In this document: piece by piece, positions 18,398-26,496 of the stretch | Layout: each line of letters opens with the position of its first letter | Numbering within the stretch: position 1 is the stretch's first letter | Assembly: GCA_965199745.1 (NCBI GenBank) | Contig: CBDATB010000015.1 | Location: 62,001 to 126,000, forward strand | DNA: 64,000 bases | Source: CBDATB01 sp965199745 | GTDB taxonomy: Bacteria > Bacteroidota > Bacteroidia > Cytophagales > Flammeovirgaceae | Reading direction: 5' to 3' | The notes under the pieces: model-generated | Told to the model about the DNA's origin: nothing | The model's input: the letters and a program-made list of their open reading frames with translations, nothing else | Database searches by the model: none | Program-made: the position numbers and the translations under genes

Positions 18398-19918
18398 TCA
18401 CAGCAGTTTTAGTCCTGTCATCTCATCAGGGGTATCAACACCCATTAAGTGCAGAATGGTAGGTGCTAGGTCACCTAGCTTGCCATCTTTAATTTTGCCT
18501 TTATATGTGGCATCTACCAATATACATGGTACTAAATTATTTGTGTGTGCTGTGTTTGGAGATCCGTCTGGATTAATCATTACGTCCGAGTTGCCATGGT
18601 CTGCAACAACTAGAGAAGTATAGCCATTTTTTAGTGCACTATTCACTACAGCTTCGGCACATATATCTGTGGTTTCACATGCTTTCACCGCTGCATGAAA
18701 AACTCCTGTATGACCAACCATGTCGGGGTTAGCAAAGTTAAGGCAAATGAAATCAGCTGTTTGATTTTCAAGTTCAACAATGATTTTATCTTTAATATCA
18801 TGCGCACTCATTTCCGGTTGTAGGTCGTAAGTAGCTACTTTAGGGGAAGAGCATAATATACGTTTTTCTCCTTGAAAAGCAGCTTCCTGACCGCCCGAGA
18901 AGAAAAAAGTAACATGCGGATATTTCTCTGTTTCAGCAATTCTAATTTGCTTTTTCCCAGCTCGCTGCAATACTTCTCCCAAAGTATTTATCAGATTTTG
19001 ATTTTCAAACATCACTTGCACATTTTGAAAATTTTCGTCATAATTGGTCATAGTAATATAGTGCAAATCTATTCTTTGCATATTATGATTGGGAAAGTCC
19101 TCTTGTGTAAGTGCTTGTGTAATCTGCCTGCCTCTATCTGTACGGAAGTTAAAACAAATGACGGCATCGTTTGGCTCAATGAGTCCAAGTGGTGTATGGG
19201 AGCTATCCGTGTGAATAATGGGTTTAATGAATTCATCTGTTACATGCTGTTCGTAAGAGTCCATCACAGCAGCTTTTATATCGCTAGTATGTTTGCCTTT
19301 GCCATGCACTAGTGCTTGATAAGCCAGCCGAATCCTTTCCCAGCGTTTATCTCTATCCATAGCATAGTATCTACCGGTTATGGAAGCAATTTTTCCAGTC
19401 GTTTTTTGCATGTACTCTTCCAGATCTGTAATAAAACCTAAGGCACTTTTGGGGTCAGTATCTCTTCCATCGGTAAAAGCATGAACAAACACATCTGTCA
19501 AGCCCGCTGCATGTGCAGCCGATAGCAAGCCTTTTAAATGATTAATATGTGCATGAACTCCACCGTCGGAAACCAAGCCTATTAAGTGCAGTTTCTTACT
19601 GTTAGATTTTGTGTATTCAAAAGTATCTTGCAAAGCCGTATTTTCCGATAAAGCACCTTTTAGTAGTATTTGGTTAATTCTAACAAGCATTTGGTACACC
19701 ACTCTTCCCGCTCCTATATTCATGTGTCCTACTTCTGAATTACCCATCTGCCCTTCGGGTAAACCTACTGCCATACCCGAAGCCTGGAGGGAGCTATGTG
19801 GGTACTTTTTATAGAGTGAATCTACGAAAGGAGTATTCGCCCGATCTATAGCCGACACTTTTTTATCTGAGGCGATACCCCAGCCATCTAAAATTATTAG
19901 TATTATTTTTTTTTGCAT
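18398..19918 (-). CDS. gpmI: 2,3-bisphosphoglycerate-independent phosphoglycerate mutase
   Basis: 506 residues, the standard length for this Mn-dependent alkaline-phosphatase-superfamily enzyme that interconverts 3- and 2-phosphoglycerate. The N-terminal metal Asp is in ILDGWGI. The catalytic serine is Ser61 in MGNSEVGHMNIGAG. SDGGVHAH, FTDGRDTDP and GRYYAMDRDKRWER form the substrate domain. VADHGNSD and NTAHTNNLVP give the C-terminal metal ligands. It is followed downstream by the hybrid kinase and preceded 15 bp upstream by the dihydroorotase homologue on the same strand, a likely shared transcript. Confidence 0.97.
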   Translation of the reverse strand: MQKKIILIILDGWGIASDKKVSAIDRANTPFVDSLYKKYPHSSLQASGMAVGLPEGQMGNSEVGHMNIGAGRVVYQMLVRINQILLKGALSENTALQDTFEYTKSNSKKLHLIGLVSDGGVHAHINHLKGLLSAAHAAGLTDVFVHAFTDGRDTDPKSALGFITDLEEYMQKTTGKIASITGRYYAMDRDKRWERIRLAYQALVHGKGKHTSDIKAAVMDSYEQHVTDEFIKPIIHTDSSHTPLGLIEPNDAVICFNFRTDRGRQITQALTQEDFPNHNMQRIDLHYITMTNYDENFQNVQVMFENQNLINTLGEVLQRAGKKQIRIAETEKYPHVTFFFSGGQEAAFQGEKRILCSSPKVATYDLQPEMSAHDIKDKIIVELENQTADFICLNFANPDMVGHTGVFHAAVKACETTDICAEAVVNSALKNGYTSLVVADHGNSDVMINPDGSPNTAHTNNLVPCILVDATYKGKIKDGKLGDLAPTILHLMGVDTPDEMTGLKLL

Positions 19919-19933
19919 AATACGGGTAAATAA

Positions 19934-21223
19934 TTAGAGAGAGCCTAGAAATGATTGATTAAAGACACATTTTGTTCCGTTGATAATCCCTATGGGTCTT
20001 CCTCTAAATTTTTTACCTATGAAAGGTGTATTTTTAGCTAAGGACTGAATATGCTTTTGTTCAAATACCCACTCAGTATTCAAATCGAATAGCGTGAGAT
20101 TGGCTCTTTCTTTAATTTTAATTTTAGGCAACCTTTGTCTTAAAATTTTTCGCGGTGTAACCGTAATTTTTTTGAGTAATTGCTCAATGGAAACATATTG
20201 AGGTTTGTAGGTATTTAACGCAGCAAAAGCTGTCTCTAGGCTTAGCATACCAAAAGAAGCCATATCAAATGCTGTTTGTTTTGATTCTTGATCTTGTGGC
20301 AAGTGATGAGAGACAATCGCATCTATTGTATCATCTGCAATGCCTTGCCAAATAGCCTCAATATCTTCCTGAGTTCTGAAAGGAGGTTTTACTTTTAGGT
20401 TGGTGTCAAAACTGCCGAGCTCCTCTTCTGTGAAAGCTATTTGGTGGGCTGCTATGTCGCAGGTAATATTTAGTCCTTCTTTTTTAGCTGCGCGGATTAA
20501 TTCAACACTTTTTTTGGTAGATATTTGGGAAAAATGTATTCTGCTTTCTGTGTAATGCAATAAAGCTATGTCGCGTTGTATGGCCATTTGCTCGGATAGT
20601 GCTGGTATTCCTTCCATACCCATAATAGTACTGGTAATGCCTTCATGCATTTGTCCGTTTCTTGCAATAGCGGTATCTTCTGGATGATTCATTAAAAGTC
20701 CGTCAAATGATTTCAAATAAATAAGTATATGCTGTATTATTTGATGATTTGATAAAGGATGAGTACCATCGGAAAAAGCAATAGCCCCAGACCGGTGCAA
20801 GTCAGTGAGTTCTGCCATTGCCTCTCCGCTATTACCTACGGTGGCAGCAGCAATAGGGTGTAGTGCAATAGGAAGATCTTCTTTAAAACTTTCTATAAAG
20901 CGAATACTTTCTTTAGAATGTACGGCAGGTTGTGTGTTGGGAAGAACTGCTAATTCAGTAAATCCTCCGAAAGCAGCTGAGCTTGATAGATGACTGATTG
21001 TATCTTTATATTCAAGGCCTGGCTCGCACAAGCCCGCCGACATATCGAACCAACCTATAGAAACATGCAAACCTTCGCATTCAATAGTTTTGGTTACTAC
21101 ATTGATAGTTTTAGAATCTATATTGACAACCTGCCCATTTTTGATATGTATATTTTTTCTTTTCTGGTTATGAGTACTTTCAGAGTCTAAAATTTTAATA
21201 TTATTAAGGACAAACTCTTTCAT
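19934..21223 (-). CDS. pyrC: Dihydroorotase homologue lacking several metal ligands
   Basis: A 429-residue amidohydrolase-fold protein of the dihydroorotase/allantoinase group. The fold markers are GGFTELAVLPNTQPAVHS, FSDGTHPLSN, LLMNHPED and a late ERANLTLFDLNTEWVF. In catalytic dihydroorotases an early D-x-H-x-H-L-R-E-P-G motif binds zinc. Here the aligned segment is WFDMSAGLCEPG, so both His are missing, and the usual D-H-A-P-H late motif reads SHHLPQD. Bacteroidota often carry such a divergent copy, annotated as dihydroorotase. It may be a non-catalytic partner or a pyrimidine enzyme with altered chemistry. I cannot see the second, canonical copy in this window. Confidence 0.75.
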   Translation of the reverse strand: MKEFVLNNIKILDSESTHNQKRKNIHIKNGQVVNIDSKTINVVTKTIECEGLHVSIGWFDMSAGLCEPGLEYKDTISHLSSSAAFGGFTELAVLPNTQPAVHSKESIRFIESFKEDLPIALHPIAAATVGNSGEAMAELTDLHRSGAIAFSDGTHPLSNHQIIQHILIYLKSFDGLLMNHPEDTAIARNGQMHEGITSTIMGMEGIPALSEQMAIQRDIALLHYTESRIHFSQISTKKSVELIRAAKKEGLNITCDIAAHQIAFTEEELGSFDTNLKVKPPFRTQEDIEAIWQGIADDTIDAIVSHHLPQDQESKQTAFDMASFGMLSLETAFAALNTYKPQYVSIEQLLKKITVTPRKILRQRLPKIKIKERANLTLFDLNTEWVFEQKHIQSLAKNTPFIGKKFRGRPIGIINGTKCVFNQSFLGSL

Positions 21224-21734
21224 TTTGGGAAGGTTACACTATTTCCAACATTTCTTTCTTTATTTTAGATAGACCCCACGCGAGACTTGTACGAGTTGTA
21301 GGCACTTGCTTCCTGGGCCGAGGCATTAGCAATCCACAAACAGACACGGCGCGACTTGCCGCCAGTTTTTTTTAAATTAACACCATAGAGACTGCTGGAA
21401 TAATTTGACTGTAAAAAGTAAAGTTTCAAAAATCCGGTATTCGCTGCTCAGATATTATTGAAAGTTTTTTGGCGAATTGAAATAAAGAGCCAACACGAAT
21501 ATTTGAAGTGCTTTAACAGAATTTATTTTTAGTATGGACTACAACTTAGGTTTATCTACTTGTTTTTCTACACTTACAGATTCATAACTGAAATTATCGT
21601 TTGGCTTACATACAGCTTTAAAAAACACCAATCTAAGATGAAGTCTAGCTGCTTGAGAATTATTTTTGCAACCAGAGACCCAAAATTGATAAATTATTCA
21701 AACATTTTTTTTGTTTCTTCACTGGTGAAAAGTG
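21224..21734. other. Intergenic stretch with a locally GC-rich block
   Basis: About 510 bp without a convincing gene. Bases 21272-21362 are much richer in G+C than the surroundings. They contain an imperfect palindrome ACTTGTACGAGT and a small stem (CGGC and GCCG near 21348-21363) followed by TTTTTTT. On the minus strand a 30-codon ATG frame (21234-21326, beginning MPRPRKQV) ends just before the pyrC start. The block could be a small RNA, a leader region for pyrC or a degraded repeat. I cannot tell which. The remaining 21370-21734 shows nothing. Confidence 0.35.
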
Positions 21735-21809
21735 TGGGATGTGAGGGATTTGAACCCGCGACCTCTGCCCTGTCAAGGCAGCACTCTAAACCAACTGAGC
21801 TAACATCCC
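21735..21809 (-). tRNA. tRNA-Val (anticodon GAC)
   Basis: Read on the minus strand, acceptor GGGATGT pairs with ACATCCC and is followed by discriminator A. The anticodon arm is CTGCC-TTGACAG-GGCAG with anticodon GAC, and the T-arm contains GGGTTCAAATCCC. CCA is not encoded. Total about 75 nt. It lies between pyrC and fmt and is transcribed away from fmt. Confidence 0.95.
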
Positions 21810-21892
21810 AGCGTAAGGTTGATAAGGCAAAGTTAGCGGGATTACTCAAATATCAAAAAAAGTTTTATTTTCCATTAACTATTTTTGCTCAA

Positions 21893-22816
21893 ATGAAAAA
21901 ACTACGGATAATATATATGGGAACACCTGATTTTGCCGTTCCGCCACTTGAAAAACTAATTGAAAATAATTATGATATTGCCGCGGTGATTACAGCACCT
22001 GACAAACCATCGGGCAGAGGTTTGAAAGTACAAGAATCCGCTGTAAAAAAATTGGCACTAAAATACCAATTACCCATCTTACAACCGACCAACTTAAAAT
22101 CGGAAGCATTTATTCAAAACCTCGAATTGTATCAGGCTAATTTGCAAATTGTAGTAGCTTTCCGGATGCTTCCCAAGGCTATTTGGCAAATGCCAGAAAT
22201 AGGCACTTTTAACCTACACGCTTCTTTGCTCCCACAATATCGCGGAGCGGCACCTATCAATTGGGCTATTATTAATGGTGAAAAACAAACTGGATTGACC
22301 AGCTTTTTTCTCAAACATGCTATTGATACTGGCGATATACTATTACAAGAAAAAGAACCTATATTACCAAAAGATACTGCCGCTACACTTTATAAAAGAT
22401 TAATGATAAAAGGAGCAGACCTTGTGCTAAAAACGGTACAGTTGATAGAATCAGGCAATTACCATCCCCAAAAACAGCCGATGGAAGAAACACTAAAAAA
22501 AGCACCTAAAATATTTAAAGAAAATTGTCGGATAGATTTTAGCAAAAAAACAGACCGCGTATACGATTTTATCAGAGGGCTTTCTCCTTATCCAGGTGCA
22601 TGGACTTTATTAGACGGAAAGCAGTGCAAAATTTACTCTGCTAAAAAGCTGAGCAAAGTAGTGAGTAATTATCGCAAAACGACTTACGTAACTGACTACA
22701 AAAATTTTCTTTATTTCAACACCAAAGATGGCGCAATTACCGTCGAAGAAATTCAGATGGAAGCGAAAAAAAAGATGAAGATTAAAGACTTTCTCAGGGG
22801 ATACAATCTCAAGTAA
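21893..22816 (+). CDS. fmt: Methionyl-tRNA formyltransferase
   Basis: 307 residues from the ATG at 21893. The longer open frame upstream would run through the tRNA-Val gene and is not real. The start MKKLRIIYMGTPDFAVPPLE is the canonical fmt opening. ITAPDKPSGRG and NLHASLLPQYRGAAPINWAI carry the formyl-donor binding and catalytic N-H-D set (with Asp in DTGDIL). A C-terminal OB-like domain ends the protein. It formylates initiator Met-tRNA. Its 3' end lies 20 bp from the proposed left edge of the R-M island. Confidence 0.96.
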   Translation: MKKLRIIYMGTPDFAVPPLEKLIENNYDIAAVITAPDKPSGRGLKVQESAVKKLALKYQLPILQPTNLKSEAFIQNLELYQANLQIVVAFRMLPKAIWQMPEIGTFNLHASLLPQYRGAAPINWAIINGEKQTGLTSFFLKHAIDTGDILLQEKEPILPKDTAATLYKRLMIKGADLVLKTVQLIESGNYHPQKQPMEETLKKAPKIFKENCRIDFSKKTDRVYDFIRGLSPYPGAWTLLDGKQCKIYSAKKLSKVVSNYRKTTYVTDYKNFLYFNTKDGAITVEEIQMEAKKKMKIKDFLRGYNLK

Positions 22817-22836
22817 TTAAGCGAGAATAGGCAAGC

Positions 22837-22849
22837 TACTCTACAGTAA
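22837..22849. repeat. Left island boundary repeat, remnant of a glmS 3' end
   Basis: TACTCTACAGTAA here matches TACTCCACAGTAA at 33661-33673 (12/13). On the minus strand, bases 22836-22862 read Q-E-N-S-I-T-V-E-stop, while the intact glmS ends A-K-S-V-T-V-E-stop. The similarity in both bases and encoded end favours an attachment-site duplication over chance. Confidence 0.6.
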
Positions 22850-22899
22850 TTGAATTTTCTTGGAAGGTGGTTAAACTTACCCCCACTTACTTTCCCACG

Positions 22900-23394
22900 T
22901 CAATTTTCATGTTTTTGATATAGGATGAGAATGTTGTTCCATCGGATTGAATAGTCTTCATTTAATACTCCAATCAACACAGGGTGGTTTCCACTATGTT
23001 CATAGATAGATTTCTTTCCTCCTTCGTTGACAATACCAATCATCTTTCTATTACCTCCTTCTCCAATCCATTGGAATGGTAGGATAGAATTGAACTTCTG
23101 ATTAGTCTTCAGAAATTTATCATTCATCCTCAAATTGTAGGATGGATAATGAGACTCAAGAGACTTAACACCATTGACTAAATCCACAATCTTTGAGTAA
23201 TCCATATCAGTATTCTCTTTAAGGATTTTAATCAGTTCGTTTCTGTCTGTTGCTAGGTATCCACGTTCTTGTGAGTGGAGGACCACAGACGTACTCCTCC
23301 TTCTCTCATTACTTCCTTGAGAGAGTCTACCTCGTATATAGGAACTCTGTTTTCCTTTGGTAGTTGGTCTATTATTGTTTCCATAATGATTCAT
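22900..23394 (-). CDS. Hypothetical protein at the left edge of the island
   Basis: A 164-residue protein I do not recognise. The first 45 residues are polar and low in structure (Asn, Arg and Ser rich, with YIRGRLSQGSNERRRS). The rest looks folded, with ILPFQWIGEGGNRKMIGIV and a C-terminal half of alternating hydrophobic residues. No signal peptide or membrane helix is visible. It is divergent from hsdM across 115 bp, so the two may share a promoter region. Its place beside the attachment repeat could mean a defence or mobility accessory, but that is a guess from position only. Confidence 0.65.
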   Translation of the reverse strand: MNHYGNNNRPTTKGKQSSYIRGRLSQGSNERRRSTSVVLHSQERGYLATDRNELIKILKENTDMDYSKIVDLVNGVKSLESHYPSYNLRMNDKFLKTNQKFNSILPFQWIGEGGNRKMIGIVNEGGKKSIYEHSGNHPVLIGVLNEDYSIRWNNILILYQKHEN

Positions 23395-23509
23395 TTTATT
23401 TCATTGAAAGTCATATTCTTTCTGACTTCTCTTATAAATATCATAAAATCAAATTATCATTATGTTTAAGTTTTTCAATTCCTTATTTTTATCAAAATAG
23501 ATAAGACTT

Positions 23510-25132
23510 ATGAGTAACCACAATGAGATCTCATCCTTTATTTGGAGGGTGTGTGATGATATTTTAAGAAATAATTTCAAGGAAAATGAATATGGAGATG
23601 TCATACTCCCATTTCTTGTTTTAAGACGATTAGATTGTGTTCTTGAACCCAAGAAACAAGAAGTAGTCCAACTCTATGAGTCAATTAAAAATGATTTTGA
23701 TGATCCTTCAGAAGTAGTAAACGAACAAGTTGGTATGAATTTCACCAACTACTCAAAATTTGATTTAGTTAAACTAAAAGAAGATCCTAATAAACTTAGA
23801 ATTCATCTCGATGAATATCTAAGTAGTTATTCAACTAACGTCAAGGAGATAATATCTTACTTTAATTTGACCCCAGTAATAAATAAATTACATAGGAATA
23901 AACTACTCTTTAAACTTGTTGAGATTTTTACTCAAGTAGATCTTCACCCTAATGTGGTTGACAATCATACTATGGGGAGAATTTTCGAAGAGATCTTAAG
24001 AAGATTCTCTGAGATGTCCAATGAGACGAGTGGAGAACATTACACCCCAAGAGACATTGTTCAACTGTTGGTTTCCCTTGTTTTCTCACCTGATAAGGAA
24101 AAATTAAAACAAGAGGGTAAGATCATTTCAGTATTTGATCCATGTTGTGGAACTGGTGGAATGTTATCAGTTGGTAAGGATTGGTTAAATGAAAACACTC
24201 CATTAAACCCTTCGAACATCAATTTGTTTGGTCAAGAGATCAATGAAACTACATACTCCATTTGTAAATCAGATTTCCTAATTACGGGAGAAAATCCAAA
24301 CAACATCAAGTTAGGATCTTCACTATCCCAAGATGGTTTCCCCGAGGTTGATCGAAAGTTTGATTATATGATCACCAACCCTCCTTTTGGGGTTAGTTGG
24401 AAATCTGAACAAGAATACATTAAGAATGAATCACAAATAGGAGGAAGATTCAATGTTGGAACTCCAAGAGTTTCGGATGGTTCACTCCTTTTCTTACAAC
24501 ACATGATTTCCAAGATGGAACCTAAAGATTCAAGAATTGGTGTTGTATTTAATGGTTCACCTCTCTTTACAGGAGATAGTGGTAGTGGAGAATCAGAAAT
24601 CCGTATATGGATAATTGAAAATGATTGGTTAGAGTGTATTGTATCACTACCTGACCAATTATTCTTTAATACTGGTATCTCAACTTACATATGGATTATT
24701 AATAATAATAAAAGACCAAACCGAAAAGGTAAGGTTCAACTAATAGATGGTTCTTCGTTCTTTAAAACAATGAAGAAATCTTTAGGGAGTAAACGAAAGT
24801 ATGTGGATGATACTCAGAGAGAGGAAATCCTTCAAACCTATGAAAAGTTTGAAGAGAACGAATACTCTAAGATTTTTGATAATGAATTCTTTGGATATAC
24901 AAAGATTACAATAGAACAACCGAAGGTTGAGAACGGTGAAATTGTAAAAGATAAAAAAGGAGATCCAAAACCAGATTCAAAACTTAGAGACTACGAAAGA
25001 GTTCCTAAATCTCAAGACATTGAACAATATTACTCTCGTGAAGTAGAACCACATTTACCAAATTCATGGATTGATTTTGATAAGAGTAAAGAAGGTTATG
25101 AAATCAACTTTACAAAGTATTTCTACAAGTAG
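23510..25132 (+). CDS. hsdM: Type I R-M methyltransferase subunit HsdM, truncated by an amber codon
   Basis: 540 residues up to a TAG at 25130. An N-terminal helical domain (about 1-140) is followed by a gamma-class N6-adenine methyltransferase. SAM motif I is FDPCCGTGGML near 208. Catalytic motif IV is TNPPFG near 295. GEHYTPRDIVQLL precedes motif I, as in HsdM. The same frame after TAG continues for 29 sense codons (starting K-P-L-R-S-S-Q-E-I) to TGA at 25220-25222, which overlaps the hsdS ATG. This tail matches the conserved HsdM C-terminal helix, so the gene seems to have lost it to a single Tyr-to-stop change (TAC or TAT to TAG). Whether the shortened enzyme works is not known. Confidence 0.9.
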   Translation: MSNHNEISSFIWRVCDDILRNNFKENEYGDVILPFLVLRRLDCVLEPKKQEVVQLYESIKNDFDDPSEVVNEQVGMNFTNYSKFDLVKLKEDPNKLRIHLDEYLSSYSTNVKEIISYFNLTPVINKLHRNKLLFKLVEIFTQVDLHPNVVDNHTMGRIFEEILRRFSEMSNETSGEHYTPRDIVQLLVSLVFSPDKEKLKQEGKIISVFDPCCGTGGMLSVGKDWLNENTPLNPSNINLFGQEINETTYSICKSDFLITGENPNNIKLGSSLSQDGFPEVDRKFDYMITNPPFGVSWKSEQEYIKNESQIGGRFNVGTPRVSDGSLLFLQHMISKMEPKDSRIGVVFNGSPLFTGDSGSGESEIRIWIIENDWLECIVSLPDQLFFNTGISTYIWIINNNKRPNRKGKVQLIDGSSFFKTMKKSLGSKRKYVDDTQREEILQTYEKFEENEYSKIFDNEFFGYTKITIEQPKVENGEIVKDKKGDPKPDSKLRDYERVPKSQDIEQYYSREVEPHLPNSWIDFDKSKEGYEINFTKYFYK

Positions 25133-25222
25133 AAACCACTTCGTTCATCACAAGAAATTACTCGTGATTTATTAGAGTTAGATAAAGAATCTGAGAACCT
25201 TCTAAATCAAATAATGGATTGA
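25130..25222 (+). pseudogene. Lost C-terminal tail of HsdM after an in-frame TAG
   Basis: After TAG at 25130-25132 the hsdM frame stays open as K-P-L-R-S-S-Q-E-I-T and so on to I-M-D and TGA (25220-25222). HsdM proteins usually end in a helix of the form P-L-R-x-x-x-E-I-x-x-D-I-x-x-L-E-x-E. The TGA overlaps the ATG of hsdS (TGATG), the same junction used between the second hsdS and hsdR, which marks the ancestral end of hsdM. Confidence 0.75.
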
Positions 25223-26496
25223 TGGAGAGGTACGATTCATATAAGGACTCAGGAGTTGAATGGATTGGGGAAATTCCGAGTCATTGGAATTTGATTAAAA
25301 CATATTTAATATCAGAAAATTTAGATGGTAAAAGAGTTCCTCTCAACTCTGAAGAGAGAGGTGATATTCAAGGAGAAATCCCTTATTGGGGAAGTGGAGG
25401 AGTCGTAGATTATATCAATAAACACATATTCGATGAAGAATTACTTTTAGTTGGTGAGGATGGTTCTCCTTTCTTTGATTCTTATCGTGATGTTTCATTC
25501 TATGTAAATGAAAAGATTTGGGTAAATAATCACATCCATATTCTGAGAAGTAAAAGGGATAGGGTTGATACACAATTTTTAGTTAACTCTTTCAATTCTG
25601 TAGACTATAAAGAATACATAACAGGGTCTACAAGGGATAAATTAACACAAACAGATTTAAACAGGATTATTCATCCTATTCCACCCCTCTCAGAACAACA
25701 ACAAATCGTATCCTTCTTAGATACCAAAACCTCACTCATTGATTCTCTGATTGAGAAAACCCAACAAAAGATTGAACTACTCAAAGAGAAAAGAACCTCT
25801 CTTATCAATGAAGTAGTTACCAAAGGATTAAATCCCAATGTGGAGATGAAGGATAGTGGTGTAGAATGGATTGGGGAGATTCCAATTCATTGGATTGTTT
25901 CAAAATTTAAGTATGATTCATCTACTCCTGTTCAATATGGTATCAATATCAGTGGTGATAAATATGTGGAAGAAGGAATCAGATTTATAAGAATAACCGA
26001 TATTAGTGAAAGTGGTGAATTGAATCCAAACAATGGGAAATACTTAGTTTCAGAAGATGTCCCCAATGAATTCCTACTAAGGAAATTTGATGTTTTGTTT
26101 TGTAGAAGTGGACATACAGTTGGTAAAACATACCTCCATACCTCTGATGGTCATTTCACTTCAGGTGGGTATCTCGTTAGATTCAACTTTAGAAATTACA
26201 CAGAATCAAAATATATTTTTTACATAAGTAAGACGGATTTTTACTTGGATTGGATAAAACTGAATACAGTAGTTTCAACAATCGAAAATGTCAATGGAGA
26301 TAAATACCAAAATTTTATTTATCCGAAACCACCCCTCTCCGAACAACAACAAATCGTTGAGTATTTAGATGAACAAACCCAACTGATTGATAAAACAATT
26401 TCCATTGAAGAAAAGAGAATTGAACTCCTCAAAGAGTATCGTCAATCCCTTATCTCCGAAGTAGTAACTGGTAAACGAAAAGTATTTCAATGTTGA
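25222..26496 (+). CDS. hsdS: Type I R-M specificity subunit HsdS, copy 1
   Basis: 424 residues from the ATG at 25222. Two target-recognition domains (TRDs) are each opened by a D-S-G-V-E-W-I-G-E-I-P-x-H-W motif (about residues 10 and 213). Each is closed by a conserved helix, P-P-L-S-E-Q-Q-Q-I-V followed by a long K/E-rich coil. This is the normal two-half-site plan. TRD1 is unlike that of copy 2, while TRD2 is identical to it. Its start overlaps the ancestral hsdM stop. Its stop overlaps the ATG of copy 2 by 7 bp (ATGTTGA). Confidence 0.95.
   Translation: MERYDSYKDSGVEWIGEIPSHWNLIKTYLISENLDGKRVPLNSEERGDIQGEIPYWGSGGVVDYINKHIFDEELLLVGEDGSPFFDSYRDVSFYVNEKIWVNNHIHILRSKRDRVDTQFLVNSFNSVDYKEYITGSTRDKLTQTDLNRIIHPIPPLSEQQQIVSFLDTKTSLIDSLIEKTQQKIELLKEKRTSLINEVVTKGLNPNVEMKDSGVEWIGEIPIHWIVSKFKYDSSTPVQYGINISGDKYVEEGIRFIRITDISESGELNPNNGKYLVSEDVPNEFLLRKFDVLFCRSGHTVGKTYLHTSDGHFTSGGYLVRFNFRNYTESKYIFYISKTDFYLDWIKLNTVVSTIENVNGDKYQNFIYPKPPLSEQQQIVEYLDEQTQLIDKTISIEEKRIELLKEYRQSLISEVVTGKRKVFQC
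25681..26484 (+). repeat. Long direct repeat, first copy (HsdS coil plus TRD2)
   Basis: Bases 25681-26484 recur at 26988-27791, offset exactly 1307 bp, with only scattered differences. The central part (about 25880-26370) looks identical. It encodes the central coil, the whole second TRD and the closing coil. Recombination between the copies would remove 1307 bp and fuse the two hsdS genes into one. Confidence 0.9.

Noticed and set aside
21560..21892. Open frame upstream of fmt that would give a 418-residue protein
   Set aside because: It runs through the tRNA-Val gene on the other strand, and the canonical fmt start is at 21893.
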